Assembly: GCA_028873865.1 (NCBI GenBank)
Contig: JAPPNI010000022.1
Location: 1-37,948 of the forward strand
Source: Chloroflexota bacterium
GTDB taxonomy: Bacteria > Chloroflexota > Dehalococcoidia > Bin125
DNA length: 37,948 bases
Direction: 5' to 3'
The notes under the pieces were generated by a model, which was given only the letters and a program-made list of their open reading frames with translations, had not been told where the DNA came from and did not search any database. Numbering within the stretch: position 1 is the first letter of the stretch; each line of letters starts with the position of its first letter. The translations under genes and the position numbers were made by a program. Positions 7,158 through 14,402 of this stretch are shown one piece after another.

Positions 7158-8305
7158 CCAGTGACCGCCGATTAAGCGAGGTTGCGATCGTCGGCGCCGG
7201 CGTGGTCGGCCTTTCCTGCGCGTTCGAGTTGGCCAAGCGGGGGAAGTCGGTCACCGTAATTGAACGGGAAAAAGCAGGGTTCGGCGCGTCAACCGTAGCC
7301 GCCGGAATGCTGACGCCGTCCTTCGAAGTGGAGTTGACTCCTCCCGAACTGGTGGAGCTGCAACTCGACAGTTTGCGCCGCTACCCCGGCTTCGTCTCGG
7401 AGATTGAAGCCGCGGGCGGACTTTCCTGCGGATATCGGGACGAGGGAACGCTGTGGGTTTCTCGACATCGAGATGACGAACTGGAGCTGGATCACATCCG
7501 CCAGATCCAGGAGGACCGCGGTCTGCCGGCCAAACGTCTGACCGGTCGGGAAACGCGCGGGATCGAGCCGTACTTGTCGCCGCGGATTATCGGCGGGCTG
7601 CTGGTCGAGACCGATCACCAGGTCAACAGCCGCAAGCTCGTGCCGGCGCTGGCGGCGGCCTGTCGGAGTGTCGGCGTGGAACTGCTGGAACAGACGGGGG
7701 TGAGGTCCGTGCAGCGGTCGGGCGGAGGGCTCCAGTTGACGCTTGAGGAGCGCGATGGAGTGTCGATCCTGACGGCGGATCAGGTCCTGCTGGCTGCGGG
7801 TGTCTGGCTGGAGGAGGGTCTCGTGACGCCATTGCCGCGCATCGGGATGCGGCCGATCAAGGGTCAGATTGTCCACCTGAAGGGACAACCACTGGTCGAT
7901 CATGTGTTGCGCAACAGCGATGTCTACATCGTGCCGCGCGCCGGCGGCGAACTGCTGCTGGGCGCGACGGAGGAGGAACAGGGCTTCGACATGGAGCCGA
8001 CCGCCGGCGGGACGCTTGATCTGTTGCGCTACGCCTTCGAAGTCCTGCCAGGGTTGTACGACCTGTATGTGAGCGAGATTGACGTCGGGCTGCGGCCGGC
8101 GGTGTCAGACCACCAGCCCGTGCTGGGGCCAACCGATAGCGAAGGCATCTTCATCGCCGGCGGACACTACCGGGGCGGCGTCATCCTCGCGCCGGCGACG
8201 GCGCACTGGATGGCCGAACTGATGACCACCGGCAACGTCCCGAGGGCGATCGAGCCGTTCGGAGTTGGGCGGCTCGTCGCGCGGGAGCAGGAGGCGGCCG
8301 GATGA
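7154..8305 (+). CDS. thiO: Glycine oxidase ThiO (canonical copy)
   Basis: The start ATG 7154 overlaps the thiE stop (ATGA). The 383-residue flavoprotein would oxidise glycine to iminoacetate (dehydroglycine), the C2-N donor for the thiazole ring in oxygen-using bacteria. An N-terminal FAD-binding GAGVVGLSCAFELAKRG is at residues 14-30. The positions that contact glycine in Bacillus ThiO all appear to be kept: YIVPR with Tyr258, GLRP with Arg313, and GHYRGG with Arg340. It is followed, with ATGA overlap, by a second ThiO paralogue that has lost two of these. This copy is therefore the likely source of iminoacetate for ThiG. Confidence 0.93.
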   Translation: MTSDRRLSEVAIVGAGVVGLSCAFELAKRGKSVTVIEREKAGFGASTVAAGMLTPSFEVELTPPELVELQLDSLRRYPGFVSEIEAAGGLSCGYRDEGTLWVSRHRDDELELDHIRQIQEDRGLPAKRLTGRETRGIEPYLSPRIIGGLLVETDHQVNSRKLVPALAAACRSVGVELLEQTGVRSVQRSGGGLQLTLEERDGVSILTADQVLLAAGVWLEEGLVTPLPRIGMRPIKGQIVHLKGQPLVDHVLRNSDVYIVPRAGGELLLGATEEEQGFDMEPTAGGTLDLLRYAFEVLPGLYDLYVSEIDVGLRPAVSDHQPVLGPTDSEGIFIAGGHYRGGVILAPATAHWMAELMTTGNVPRAIEPFGVGRLVAREQEAAG

Positions 8306-9492
8306 CGGATCGACAGATCTGGGACGTGGCGATTGTGGGCGGCGGTGTGATTGGGCTCGCGTGTGCGTTTGAGTTGGCGCGGCGGCGGCACCGGGTGATC
8401 GTGATCGAGCGGGACCAGCCGGGACAACATGCGAGCCGTGTCGCCGCCGGCCTGCTTGGCACGGCTGCGTTCCCGCTCGGCGAGGACGACGGCCTGTTCC
8501 CGCTCAAGCTCGACAGTCTGCGTCGATACCCGGAGTTCATCGCCAAGGTCGAACCGATCGGACGTCGCAGCGCGGGCTATCGAATGGACGGGACGCTCTG
8601 GGTGGCGAGAGACGCCGACGAGGATGAACAACTCGAGGCGTTGCATGTTCAGCGGAGGCAACGTGGACTCCGGTCTGTCCGGGTCGGCTCGGATGAGATT
8701 TTTCCGATCGAGCCGGAGCTGGCCGAAGGGCTGGTGGGCGGTTTGCTGGTCGACGAGGATGTCCAGGTCGATCCGCGACGCCTGCTGGAGACACTTGAGC
8801 AGGCTGTGAAGATCGTGCGGGTCAGGCTGCTCGTTGGGACGGAAACCGTGGGCGGCGAGTATGACGACTCGGAACATGCCTGGAGCGTGAGACTGCGTCA
8901 GACGGACTCTGGAGCGGTGATCGATCCGGTGCTCGCGAGGAATGTGATCCTGACCGCCGGTCCGTGGTGCGACTCCGTGATCGATTCTGCGACCGAGTCG
9001 GGATCGTCGCTTGCGCCGACTGGGGTTGGACCGGTCAAGGGGCAGCTGTTGCGTCTGCGCGGGCCGCGTGTCATTGACCGCGTGGTTCGCACGGCCAATG
9101 TGAGTCTGGCTCAGCGCCGGGATGGCGAGCTGATTGTCGCCTCGACCAAGGAGCCGGAGGCGGGCTGGGACCTGACTCCGACCGACGACGCTCGGGAGGC
9201 TCTGCTGGAGCGAGCTTCCGATTTAATTCCGCGGATTCGGGAACTCGACCTGGAAGAACATAGCGTTGGGCTTCGTCCGGCGGTGGCCGATCACCTGCCG
9301 GTGATCGGATCGGCTGGTCGCCCCGGGCTCTGGATTGCGACCGGCCATTTCCAGCACGGCATCCTGCTGGCGCCGTCGACGGCCTATTGGCTGGCCGAGG
9401 CGATGGAGTCGGGGGAGGCGCCGGCGCTGTTGAAGCCCTACGGCATCGAACGGCTGGGAGAGCCTGAAGTGAGCATGGAGGCGGCCTCATGA
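8302..9492 (+). CDS. Second ThiO-like FAD-dependent amine oxidase, altered active site
   Basis: This 396-residue paralogue directly follows thiO with ATGA overlap and is clearly homologous along its length: GGGVIGLACAFELARR near residue 13, LDSLRRYPEF, GPVKGQLLRLRG, GLRPAVADHLP, ILLAPSTAYWLAE. Two positions that should bind the substrate differ. The Tyr of YIVPR is Ser268 (NVSLAQR), and the Arg of GHYR is Gln351 (GHFQHG). Arg325 of GLRP is kept. It may use a different amine, act as a partner subunit of the first ThiO, or be losing function. The reading frame is intact and the FAD motif is good, so decay is the less likely explanation. Confidence 0.88.
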   Translation: MTDRQIWDVAIVGGGVIGLACAFELARRRHRVIVIERDQPGQHASRVAAGLLGTAAFPLGEDDGLFPLKLDSLRRYPEFIAKVEPIGRRSAGYRMDGTLWVARDADEDEQLEALHVQRRQRGLRSVRVGSDEIFPIEPELAEGLVGGLLVDEDVQVDPRRLLETLEQAVKIVRVRLLVGTETVGGEYDDSEHAWSVRLRQTDSGAVIDPVLARNVILTAGPWCDSVIDSATESGSSLAPTGVGPVKGQLLRLRGPRVIDRVVRTANVSLAQRRDGELIVASTKEPEAGWDLTPTDDAREALLERASDLIPRIRELDLEEHSVGLRPAVADHLPVIGSAGRPGLWIATGHFQHGILLAPSTAYWLAEAMESGEAPALLKPYGIERLGEPEVSMEAAS

Positions 9493-9713
9493 CGCAGCCA
9501 CAGGCGACGTTGCATGTGACGGTCAACGGCGAAGAGATTTCGCTGTCCAATGAGCAACTGACCGAGGCGCTCTGCGAGTTCGGCTATGACCCGGAGCAGC
9601 AAGGCATCGCCGTGGCGATCAACATGTCTGTGGTGCCTCGCAGCGAGTGGACGCAGACCAGCATCGCGGATGGCGACCGGATCGATATCGTCGGCGCGAA
9701 ACAGGGCGGGTAG
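9489..9713 (+). CDS. thiS: Sulfur carrier protein ThiS
   Basis: This 74-residue ubiquitin-fold protein ends in Gly-Gly (GAKQGG), the C-terminus that is adenylated and converted to thiocarboxylate to give sulfur to the thiazole ring. [10 protein letters not shown] is the typical first beta-hairpin and [12 protein letters not shown] the typical end. It overlaps the preceding oxidase gene by ATGA and lies 8 bp before thiG. No ThiF adenylyltransferase is encoded in this operon, so a ThiF or MoeB-type enzyme must come from elsewhere. Confidence 0.94.
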   Translation: MTQPQATLHVTVNGEEISLSNEQLTEALCEFGYDPEQQGIAVAINMSVVPRSEWTQTSIADGDRIDIVGAKQGG

Positions 9714-9721
9714 GCAGATCG

Positions 9722-10543
9722 ATGAGCCCGGCAAACGACACGATCGAGAAGGACATCTGGACGCTCGCCGGTCGCGAGATGACATCGCGGATCATTCTCG
9801 GCACGGCTCGCTATCCGTCGCAGGAAACGCTGCTCTCGTCGCTGGAGGCGTCGGGCACGGAACTGGTCACGGTGGCACTGCGACGGGTGAATGTCGGCTC
9901 GGCCGACGGTTCCGATCCGACCAATCTCTACACATTGTTGACGGAACGCGGCTATGGTCTGTTGCCCAACACCGCCGGCTGCTTCACTGCACCCGACGCG
10001 ATCCTGACCGCCGAGTTGGCGCGCGAGGCTCTGGGCGTCTCGCTGGTCAAGCTGGAAGTGATCGCCGACGAAGAGACTCTGCTGCCCGATACCGAGGGCC
10101 TGATTGAGGGCGCACAGGAACTGGTCCGGCGCGGCTTCCAGGTGCTGCCCTACACCAACGATGATCCGGTCACGGCGCGCAAACTGGAGGACGTCGGCTG
10201 CTCGGCGGTGATGCCGCTTGGCGCGCCGATCGGTTCTGGTCTGGGCATCCGCAATCCGCACAACATCCAGCTGATCAAGGAACGGGCGAACGTTCCGGTG
10301 ATCGTCGATGCCGGGGTCGGGACGGCGTCCGATGTCGCGATCGCCTTCGAGCTGGGCTGTGACGCCGTGCTGATGAATACGGCCGTGGCCCGCTCGCGCA
10401 ATCCGGTGCAGATGGCGCGCGCGATGAACGCGGCCGCCCGAGCCGGACGCGACGCCTTTCTCGCCGGGCGGATGCCGCGCAAGTTCTACGCCGAGGCGTC
10501 ATCGCCATCCGAGGGGATGATTTCACCCCTCGAAACATCATGA
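9722..10543 (+). CDS. thiG: Thiazole synthase ThiG
   Basis: ATG 9722 is chosen because it opens the conserved domain and leaves thiS intact; the 273-residue length fits. ThiG joins 1-deoxy-D-xylulose 5-phosphate, iminoacetate and ThiS-thiocarboxylate sulfur into thiazole carboxylate phosphate. The Schiff-base Lys is in [17 protein letters not shown]. The phosphate-binding [13 protein letters not shown] and [20 protein letters not shown] stretches are intact, as is the [19 protein letters not shown] end. A 7-bp hairpin (10510-10516 with 10526-10532) sits in the last codons; with no T-run after it, it could at most tune expression of the genes that follow. Confidence 0.95.
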   Translation: MSPANDTIEKDIWTLAGREMTSRIILGTARYPSQETLLSSLEASGTELVTVALRRVNVGSADGSDPTNLYTLLTERGYGLLPNTAGCFTAPDAILTAELAREALGVSLVKLEVIADEETLLPDTEGLIEGAQELVRRGFQVLPYTNDDPVTARKLEDVGCSAVMPLGAPIGSGLGIRNPHNIQLIKERANVPVIVDAGVGTASDVAIAFELGCDAVLMNTAVARSRNPVQMARAMNAAARAGRDAFLAGRMPRKFYAEASSPSEGMISPLETS

Positions 10544-10586
10544 GAACCAAGCCTCTCCGAGACTTCACCTGAGAAAGAGTTCGACC

Positions 10587-11225
10587 GTGTCTGATCCACC
10601 CCTCTCGCAACGCCTCTGGGACGACAACCGCGATCTGGCGGAGGCCTGCCTGGAGCATCCGTTCATCGTCGGCCTGGCCGATGGCACATTGTCCGAGTCG
10701 CGCTACGGCCTGTTTGCGCAGCAGGACCACTTCTACCTCGATGCCTATGCCCGCTCCTACGCCTGGGGCGCGGTCCGCGCCCAGGACTGGGCTACGCGAC
10801 GCCAGTTCGGGTCGCTGCTCTCAGGCATCCTGACCGAGGGCACGCTGCACGAGCAGACAGCGCCTGAGCTGGGGGTCTCGCTGGAGGATGTGCAGCCGCT
10901 GCCGGCGGCTCGCGAGTATACGGATTTCCTCCTGGCGACCGCCTCCCTGGGCACCATCGGCGAGCATCTCGCGGCCATGGCGCCCTGCGCCAAGTTGTAC
11001 GGATGGCTCGGAACGCGGCTCGCCGATCAGCCCTACGACGACCGCTATGCGTTCTGGATCAACATGTACTCGGGCCCCGACTACCTGGAGAAGGTCGACA
11101 TCATCCAGGAGATGCTGGATGAGCACGGCGAGGATTCGGCCGTGGAGGCGATCAAGTTCCGCACCGCGATGGAGCTGGAGTACCACTTCTTCGACTCGGC
11201 CTGGGTGAACGGCGAGGCTCAGTGA
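10587..11225 (+). CDS. tenA: TenA family aminopyrimidine aminohydrolase / thiaminase II
   Basis: This protein of 212 residues starts at GTG 10587, with GAAAGAG upstream. TenA hydrolyses aminopyrimidines from degraded thiamine (such as 4-amino-5-aminomethyl-2-methylpyrimidine) to HMP. The catalytic-Cys class is indicated by APCAKLYGWLG with Cys134, the equivalent of Bacillus Cys135. QQDHFYLDAYAR with Asp47 matches the substrate-binding Asp. It is followed with GTGA overlap by a pyrimidine-precursor transporter, so the four genes together are an HMP salvage module. Confidence 0.93.
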   Translation: MSDPPLSQRLWDDNRDLAEACLEHPFIVGLADGTLSESRYGLFAQQDHFYLDAYARSYAWGAVRAQDWATRRQFGSLLSGILTEGTLHEQTAPELGVSLEDVQPLPAAREYTDFLLATASLGTIGEHLAAMAPCAKLYGWLGTRLADQPYDDRYAFWINMYSGPDYLEKVDIIQEMLDEHGEDSAVEAIKFRTAMELEYHFFDSAWVNGEAQ

Positions 11226-12247
11226 CGGCCCCGCGGAGATTCCTGGCCGCTGCGTTCGGCGCGCTGTTGCTCGTCGTGTCTCTGCTGGTTGTCGGCTGCG
11301 GTGAGGACGAGCCAGACCTGATCCGCGTCCAACTCGACTGGACGCCGAACACAAACCACACGGGCGTCTATGTCGCCCTGGCCCAGGGCTGGTACGAGGA
11401 TGAAGGGATCGATGTCGAGATCCTGCCGTACAGCGGGACCAACGGCGACCTGCTCGTCGCCGAGGGCGTGGCGGATGTCGCGTTCTCCTTTGCCACCGTC
11501 GTGCCGTTCTCGCGGGCGCAGGGGCTCGACGTAGTCAGCATCGCGGCGGTGTTGCAGCGAAGCCCGACCGAGATCGCGGTGCTCGAAGACGGTCCGGTCA
11601 AGCGGCTGCGGGATCTGGACGGCAAGCTCTACGCGGGCTGGGGCTTGCCCTACGAACTGCCGCAATGGCGCACGGTGATCCAGGCCGATGGTGGCGAAGG
11701 AACGGCCGAACTCGTGGTGCTCGACACGGGTGCGTACGATGCGCTGCTCGCCGGCCGGGTCCACGCTGTCGAGATTTTCGTCACCTGGGAGGGGCTGGCC
11801 TGGGATCGGCAGGGGATCGAGTACCGCACCTGGCGTCATTCCGACTTCGGGGTGCCCGATCGCCCTGCCGTGCTGCTGGTCACGTCGGGTGAAACGCTCA
11901 ATGAGAAGGAGGAGGCGCTGGTCCGGTTCATGCGCGCCACCCTGCGCGGCTACGAATTCTCGGTCGAGGATCCCGACGAGGCAGGACGCCTGCTGATCGA
12001 GACCGCCGGTGAGGACGCCTTCCCCGAGCCGGAGCTCGTCTACGCCTCGGCGCAACTGCTGGCAGACGACTACTACCTCGCCTCCGACGGTCGCTGGGGA
12101 TCGCAGACGCTGTCGCAATGGTCGGGCTATCCCGGCTGGCTCTACGAGAACGGCCTGCTGACCGACGAGAACGGTGATCCGCTCTCGACGGAACCGGATT
12201 GGTCCGCGCACTTCGACAGCGAGATCATCGAGGCGGCGCGGGAGTAG
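11222..12247 (+). CDS. thiY: HMP-precursor ABC transporter, substrate-binding lipoprotein ThiY
   Basis: This 341-residue protein has a signal peptide and lipobox (VVGC, Cys26), so it is tethered outside the membrane. The mature part opens with VQLDWTPNTNHTGVYVALAQ, the hallmark of the NMT1/THI5-like family that binds formylaminopyrimidine or other HMP precursors. GWYEDEGIDVEILPYSG continues the match. It starts at a GTG overlapping the tenA stop (GTGA). Placement beside tenA and under a TPP riboswitch makes a pyrimidine ligand far more likely than nitrate, sulfonate or taurine, which related proteins bind. Confidence 0.92.
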   Translation: MTAPRRFLAAAFGALLLVVSLLVVGCGEDEPDLIRVQLDWTPNTNHTGVYVALAQGWYEDEGIDVEILPYSGTNGDLLVAEGVADVAFSFATVVPFSRAQGLDVVSIAAVLQRSPTEIAVLEDGPVKRLRDLDGKLYAGWGLPYELPQWRTVIQADGGEGTAELVVLDTGAYDALLAGRVHAVEIFVTWEGLAWDRQGIEYRTWRHSDFGVPDRPAVLLVTSGETLNEKEEALVRFMRATLRGYEFSVEDPDEAGRLLIETAGEDAFPEPELVYASAQLLADDYYLASDGRWGSQTLSQWSGYPGWLYENGLLTDENGDPLSTEPDWSAHFDSEIIEAARE

Positions 12248-12256
12248 CGTTGTTCG

Positions 12257-13024
12257 ATGCTGGAGATCGAGGGCGTTGGCAAACGCTACGGCACGGGGGA
12301 TAGCGCGGTCGATGCGCTCGTTGATGTCTCTCTTACGGTCGCCGACGGTGAGTTCGCTGCGCTGGTCGGTCCCTCGGGTTGCGGCAAGACGACCCTGCTC
12401 AACCTGATCGCCGGTCTCGACGAGCATGACGCCGGAGTGATCCGGGTCGACGGTGAGTCGCCGTCGTCCGAAGAACGTCTGAAGCGCTTTGGCTACATGC
12501 CCCAGGAGGACCTACTGTTCCCCTGGCGGACGGTTCTGGAGAACGTATCGCTGGGACTGGAAGTGCAGGGCGTCGACAAACGCGACGCGCGACAGCGCGC
12601 CGCCGATCTGTTTCCGCAGTTTGGACTGGCGGGATTCGAGCATCGGCGGCCGCACGAGTTGTCCGGCGGGATGAGGCAGCGAGCCAGTTTCCTTCGCACC
12701 TATCTGCTGGGACGATCGTTTCTGTTGCTGGACGAACCGTTCGGCGCGCTCGACGCGATCACGCGCGGCCAGTTGCAGTCGTGGCTGGCAGAGACCTGGA
12801 ACCGGATCGGCGGTTCGGCGCTTCTGGTCACGCACGATCCGCACGAGGCGGTAGCGCTCTCGGACCGTGTCTACGTCATGTCGCCTCGACCCGGGACGAT
12901 CACCAACGTGCTCGAAGTTGATCTACCGCAGCCCAGGACCGCTCGAGCCGCGGAATCCGAGGCGGCTCACCAGTTGATCGACTACCTGAGACATGAGACC
13001 GAGGTAGAGGAAGTGATCGCGTGA
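12257..13024 (+). CDS. thiZ: HMP-precursor ABC transporter, ATPase ThiZ
   Basis: This 255-residue ABC ATPase has Walker A GPSGCGKTT (residues 38-46), a Q-loop MPQEDLLFPWRTVLENV of the nitrate/taurine/HMP group, signature LSGGMRQR, Walker B FLLLDEPFGALD and H-loop LLVTHDPHEA. It powers uptake together with the permease that follows, which it overlaps by GTGA. Its own ribosome site is poor (GGGAG about 13 bases upstream, inside the thiY end), so translation probably depends on coupling. Confidence 0.93.
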   Translation: MLEIEGVGKRYGTGDSAVDALVDVSLTVADGEFAALVGPSGCGKTTLLNLIAGLDEHDAGVIRVDGESPSSEERLKRFGYMPQEDLLFPWRTVLENVSLGLEVQGVDKRDARQRAADLFPQFGLAGFEHRRPHELSGGMRQRASFLRTYLLGRSFLLLDEPFGALDAITRGQLQSWLAETWNRIGGSALLVTHDPHEAVALSDRVYVMSPRPGTITNVLEVDLPQPRTARAAESEAAHQLIDYLRHETEVEEVIA

Positions 13025-13803
13025 CTGGCCGGCCGTTGCGCCGCGAGTTGGCCGTCAGCATCGGTGCGCCGCTGGGTCTGGTGCTGGTGGTGTTGGTCGG
13101 CTGGCAGATTTACGTCTGGCTCTCCGACATCCGTCCGCAAACGCTTCCCGGGCCGATCCGGATCGTTCGCGAGAGCGTTGAGTCGGCAGGGTCGATCTGG
13201 GAGCATTCTCTGGTCACCATGTCTGAGGTGGCGGCAGGGTTCGCGATCAGCATCGTCTGTGCGCTGATCCTCGGGCTGTTGCTCGATCTCTCCGCGCCGG
13301 TTCGCAGAGCGCTGTATCCGATCATCGTGGCCTCGCAGACGATCCCGATACCTGTGGTCGCGCCGCTGATGATCGTCTGGTTCGGGTTTGGCGTGACTCC
13401 CAAAATCATCGTGATTGGCCTGTTCACGTTCGTGCCGATCGTGCTCGGCTTCGCGGCCGGCCTGGCGGCGACCGAACGCCCGACGATCAATCTGATGCGC
13501 AGCTTCGGCGCGTCTCGCTGGCAGATGTATCGCTACGTGAAGATTCCCGCCGCGTTGCCGGACCTGTTCACTGGCCTGCGGATCGCGGCGATCTATGCCG
13601 TTCTTGGAGCAATCTTCGGTGAGTTGGCCGGCGCGACCGACGGGCTTGGCATCTTCCTCGAACAGTCGCGTCTGTCCTTCCGCACGGACCTCGTGTTTGG
13701 CGCGATCTTCGTCGTGGCGCTGCTGAGCTATCTGCTCTTCCTGTCGGTTGTGCTGATCGAGCGCCGCACGATTCCCTGGCACTTCCTCAGGCGTGAGTCA
13801 TGA
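13021..13803 (+). CDS. thiX: HMP-precursor ABC transporter, permease ThiX
   Basis: This 260-residue membrane protein has about six transmembrane segments. The cytoplasmic EAA loop that docks with the ATPase is RSFGASRWQMYRYVKIPAAL, followed by LPDLFTGLRIA. SQTIPIPVVAPLMIVWFGFG is typical of the SsuC/TauC/ThiX permease group. It starts at GTG 13021 inside the ATPase stop and overlaps the next gene by ATGA. The family cannot be told from nitrate or sulfonate permeases by sequence alone; the operon context decides the assignment. Confidence 0.92.
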   Translation: MTGRPLRRELAVSIGAPLGLVLVVLVGWQIYVWLSDIRPQTLPGPIRIVRESVESAGSIWEHSLVTMSEVAAGFAISIVCALILGLLLDLSAPVRRALYPIIVASQTIPIPVVAPLMIVWFGFGVTPKIIVIGLFTFVPIVLGFAAGLAATERPTINLMRSFGASRWQMYRYVKIPAALPDLFTGLRIAAIYAVLGAIFGELAGATDGLGIFLEQSRLSFRTDLVFGAIFVVALLSYLLFLSVVLIERRTIPWHFLRRES

Positions 13804-14402
13804 TCCTGCACCGCTTGATGCTGATCGCCGACCAGCAAGGGACGGACGGGCGACCGTTGCCCGATGTGATCGTGCGCGCGGCCAACGGCGTCGGCGGACG
13901 GCTGATGGTGCAGTTCCGCGAACGGGAGCTCTCGGATGCGGAACTCATCGCGGTGATCCGGGCGGTCCAGCGGCGGGTGCCGCCGCAGACGGTATTGATC
14001 GTCAACGGTCGAGCGGAGCTCGCGCGGGCTCTGGAGATCGGCTTGCATCTGCCCGCCGCGGTCGAGACGCCTGACGGACAGTACGCGCTGCTTGGGCGGT
14101 CGGTGCATGACGAATCGGAAACGCACATCGCGCTGGCTGATGACGTTGACTATGCGATTGTGGGCACGATCTTTGAGACCGATTCTCACCCTGGCCGCGC
14201 GGGGGCTGGCCTGGAACATCTCCGCGCCATACGGGATCTGCTGGGCAACGTTGCCTGCTACGCCATCGGCGGGATGACGACGAAGACTGCTCCGCAGGCA
14301 ATCGAGGCCGGTGCCTGGGGCGTCGCCGTGCGCAGTGCAATCCTGTCGGCTGAGGACCCGTCGGAGGCCGCCTACCGGCTACACAGTAGCCTGCCCGCAT
14401 GA
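13800..14402 (+). CDS. tenI: TenI-like thiazole tautomerase (ThiE superfamily)
   Basis: This 200-residue ThiE-like barrel has TenI rather than ThiE hallmarks. GRSVHDESE places a His at 103, equivalent to Bacillus TenI His122. IVGTIFETDSHPGRAGAGLE matches the TenI 'GHVFETD' stretch, and CYAIGGMT is also TenI-like. TenI converts the initial ThiG product into the aromatic thiazole carboxylate phosphate. The ThiE pyrophosphate motif is altered to QFRER, and the ThiE GPVF.T..K Lys is missing, so thiamine phosphate synthase activity is unlikely. It completes the thiazole branch in the same operon as thiG, thiS and thiO. Confidence 0.88.
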   Translation: MILHRLMLIADQQGTDGRPLPDVIVRAANGVGGRLMVQFRERELSDAELIAVIRAVQRRVPPQTVLIVNGRAELARALEIGLHLPAAVETPDGQYALLGRSVHDESETHIALADDVDYAIVGTIFETDSHPGRAGAGLEHLRAIRDLLGNVACYAIGGMTTKTAPQAIEAGAWGVAVRSAILSAEDPSEAAYRLHSSLPA

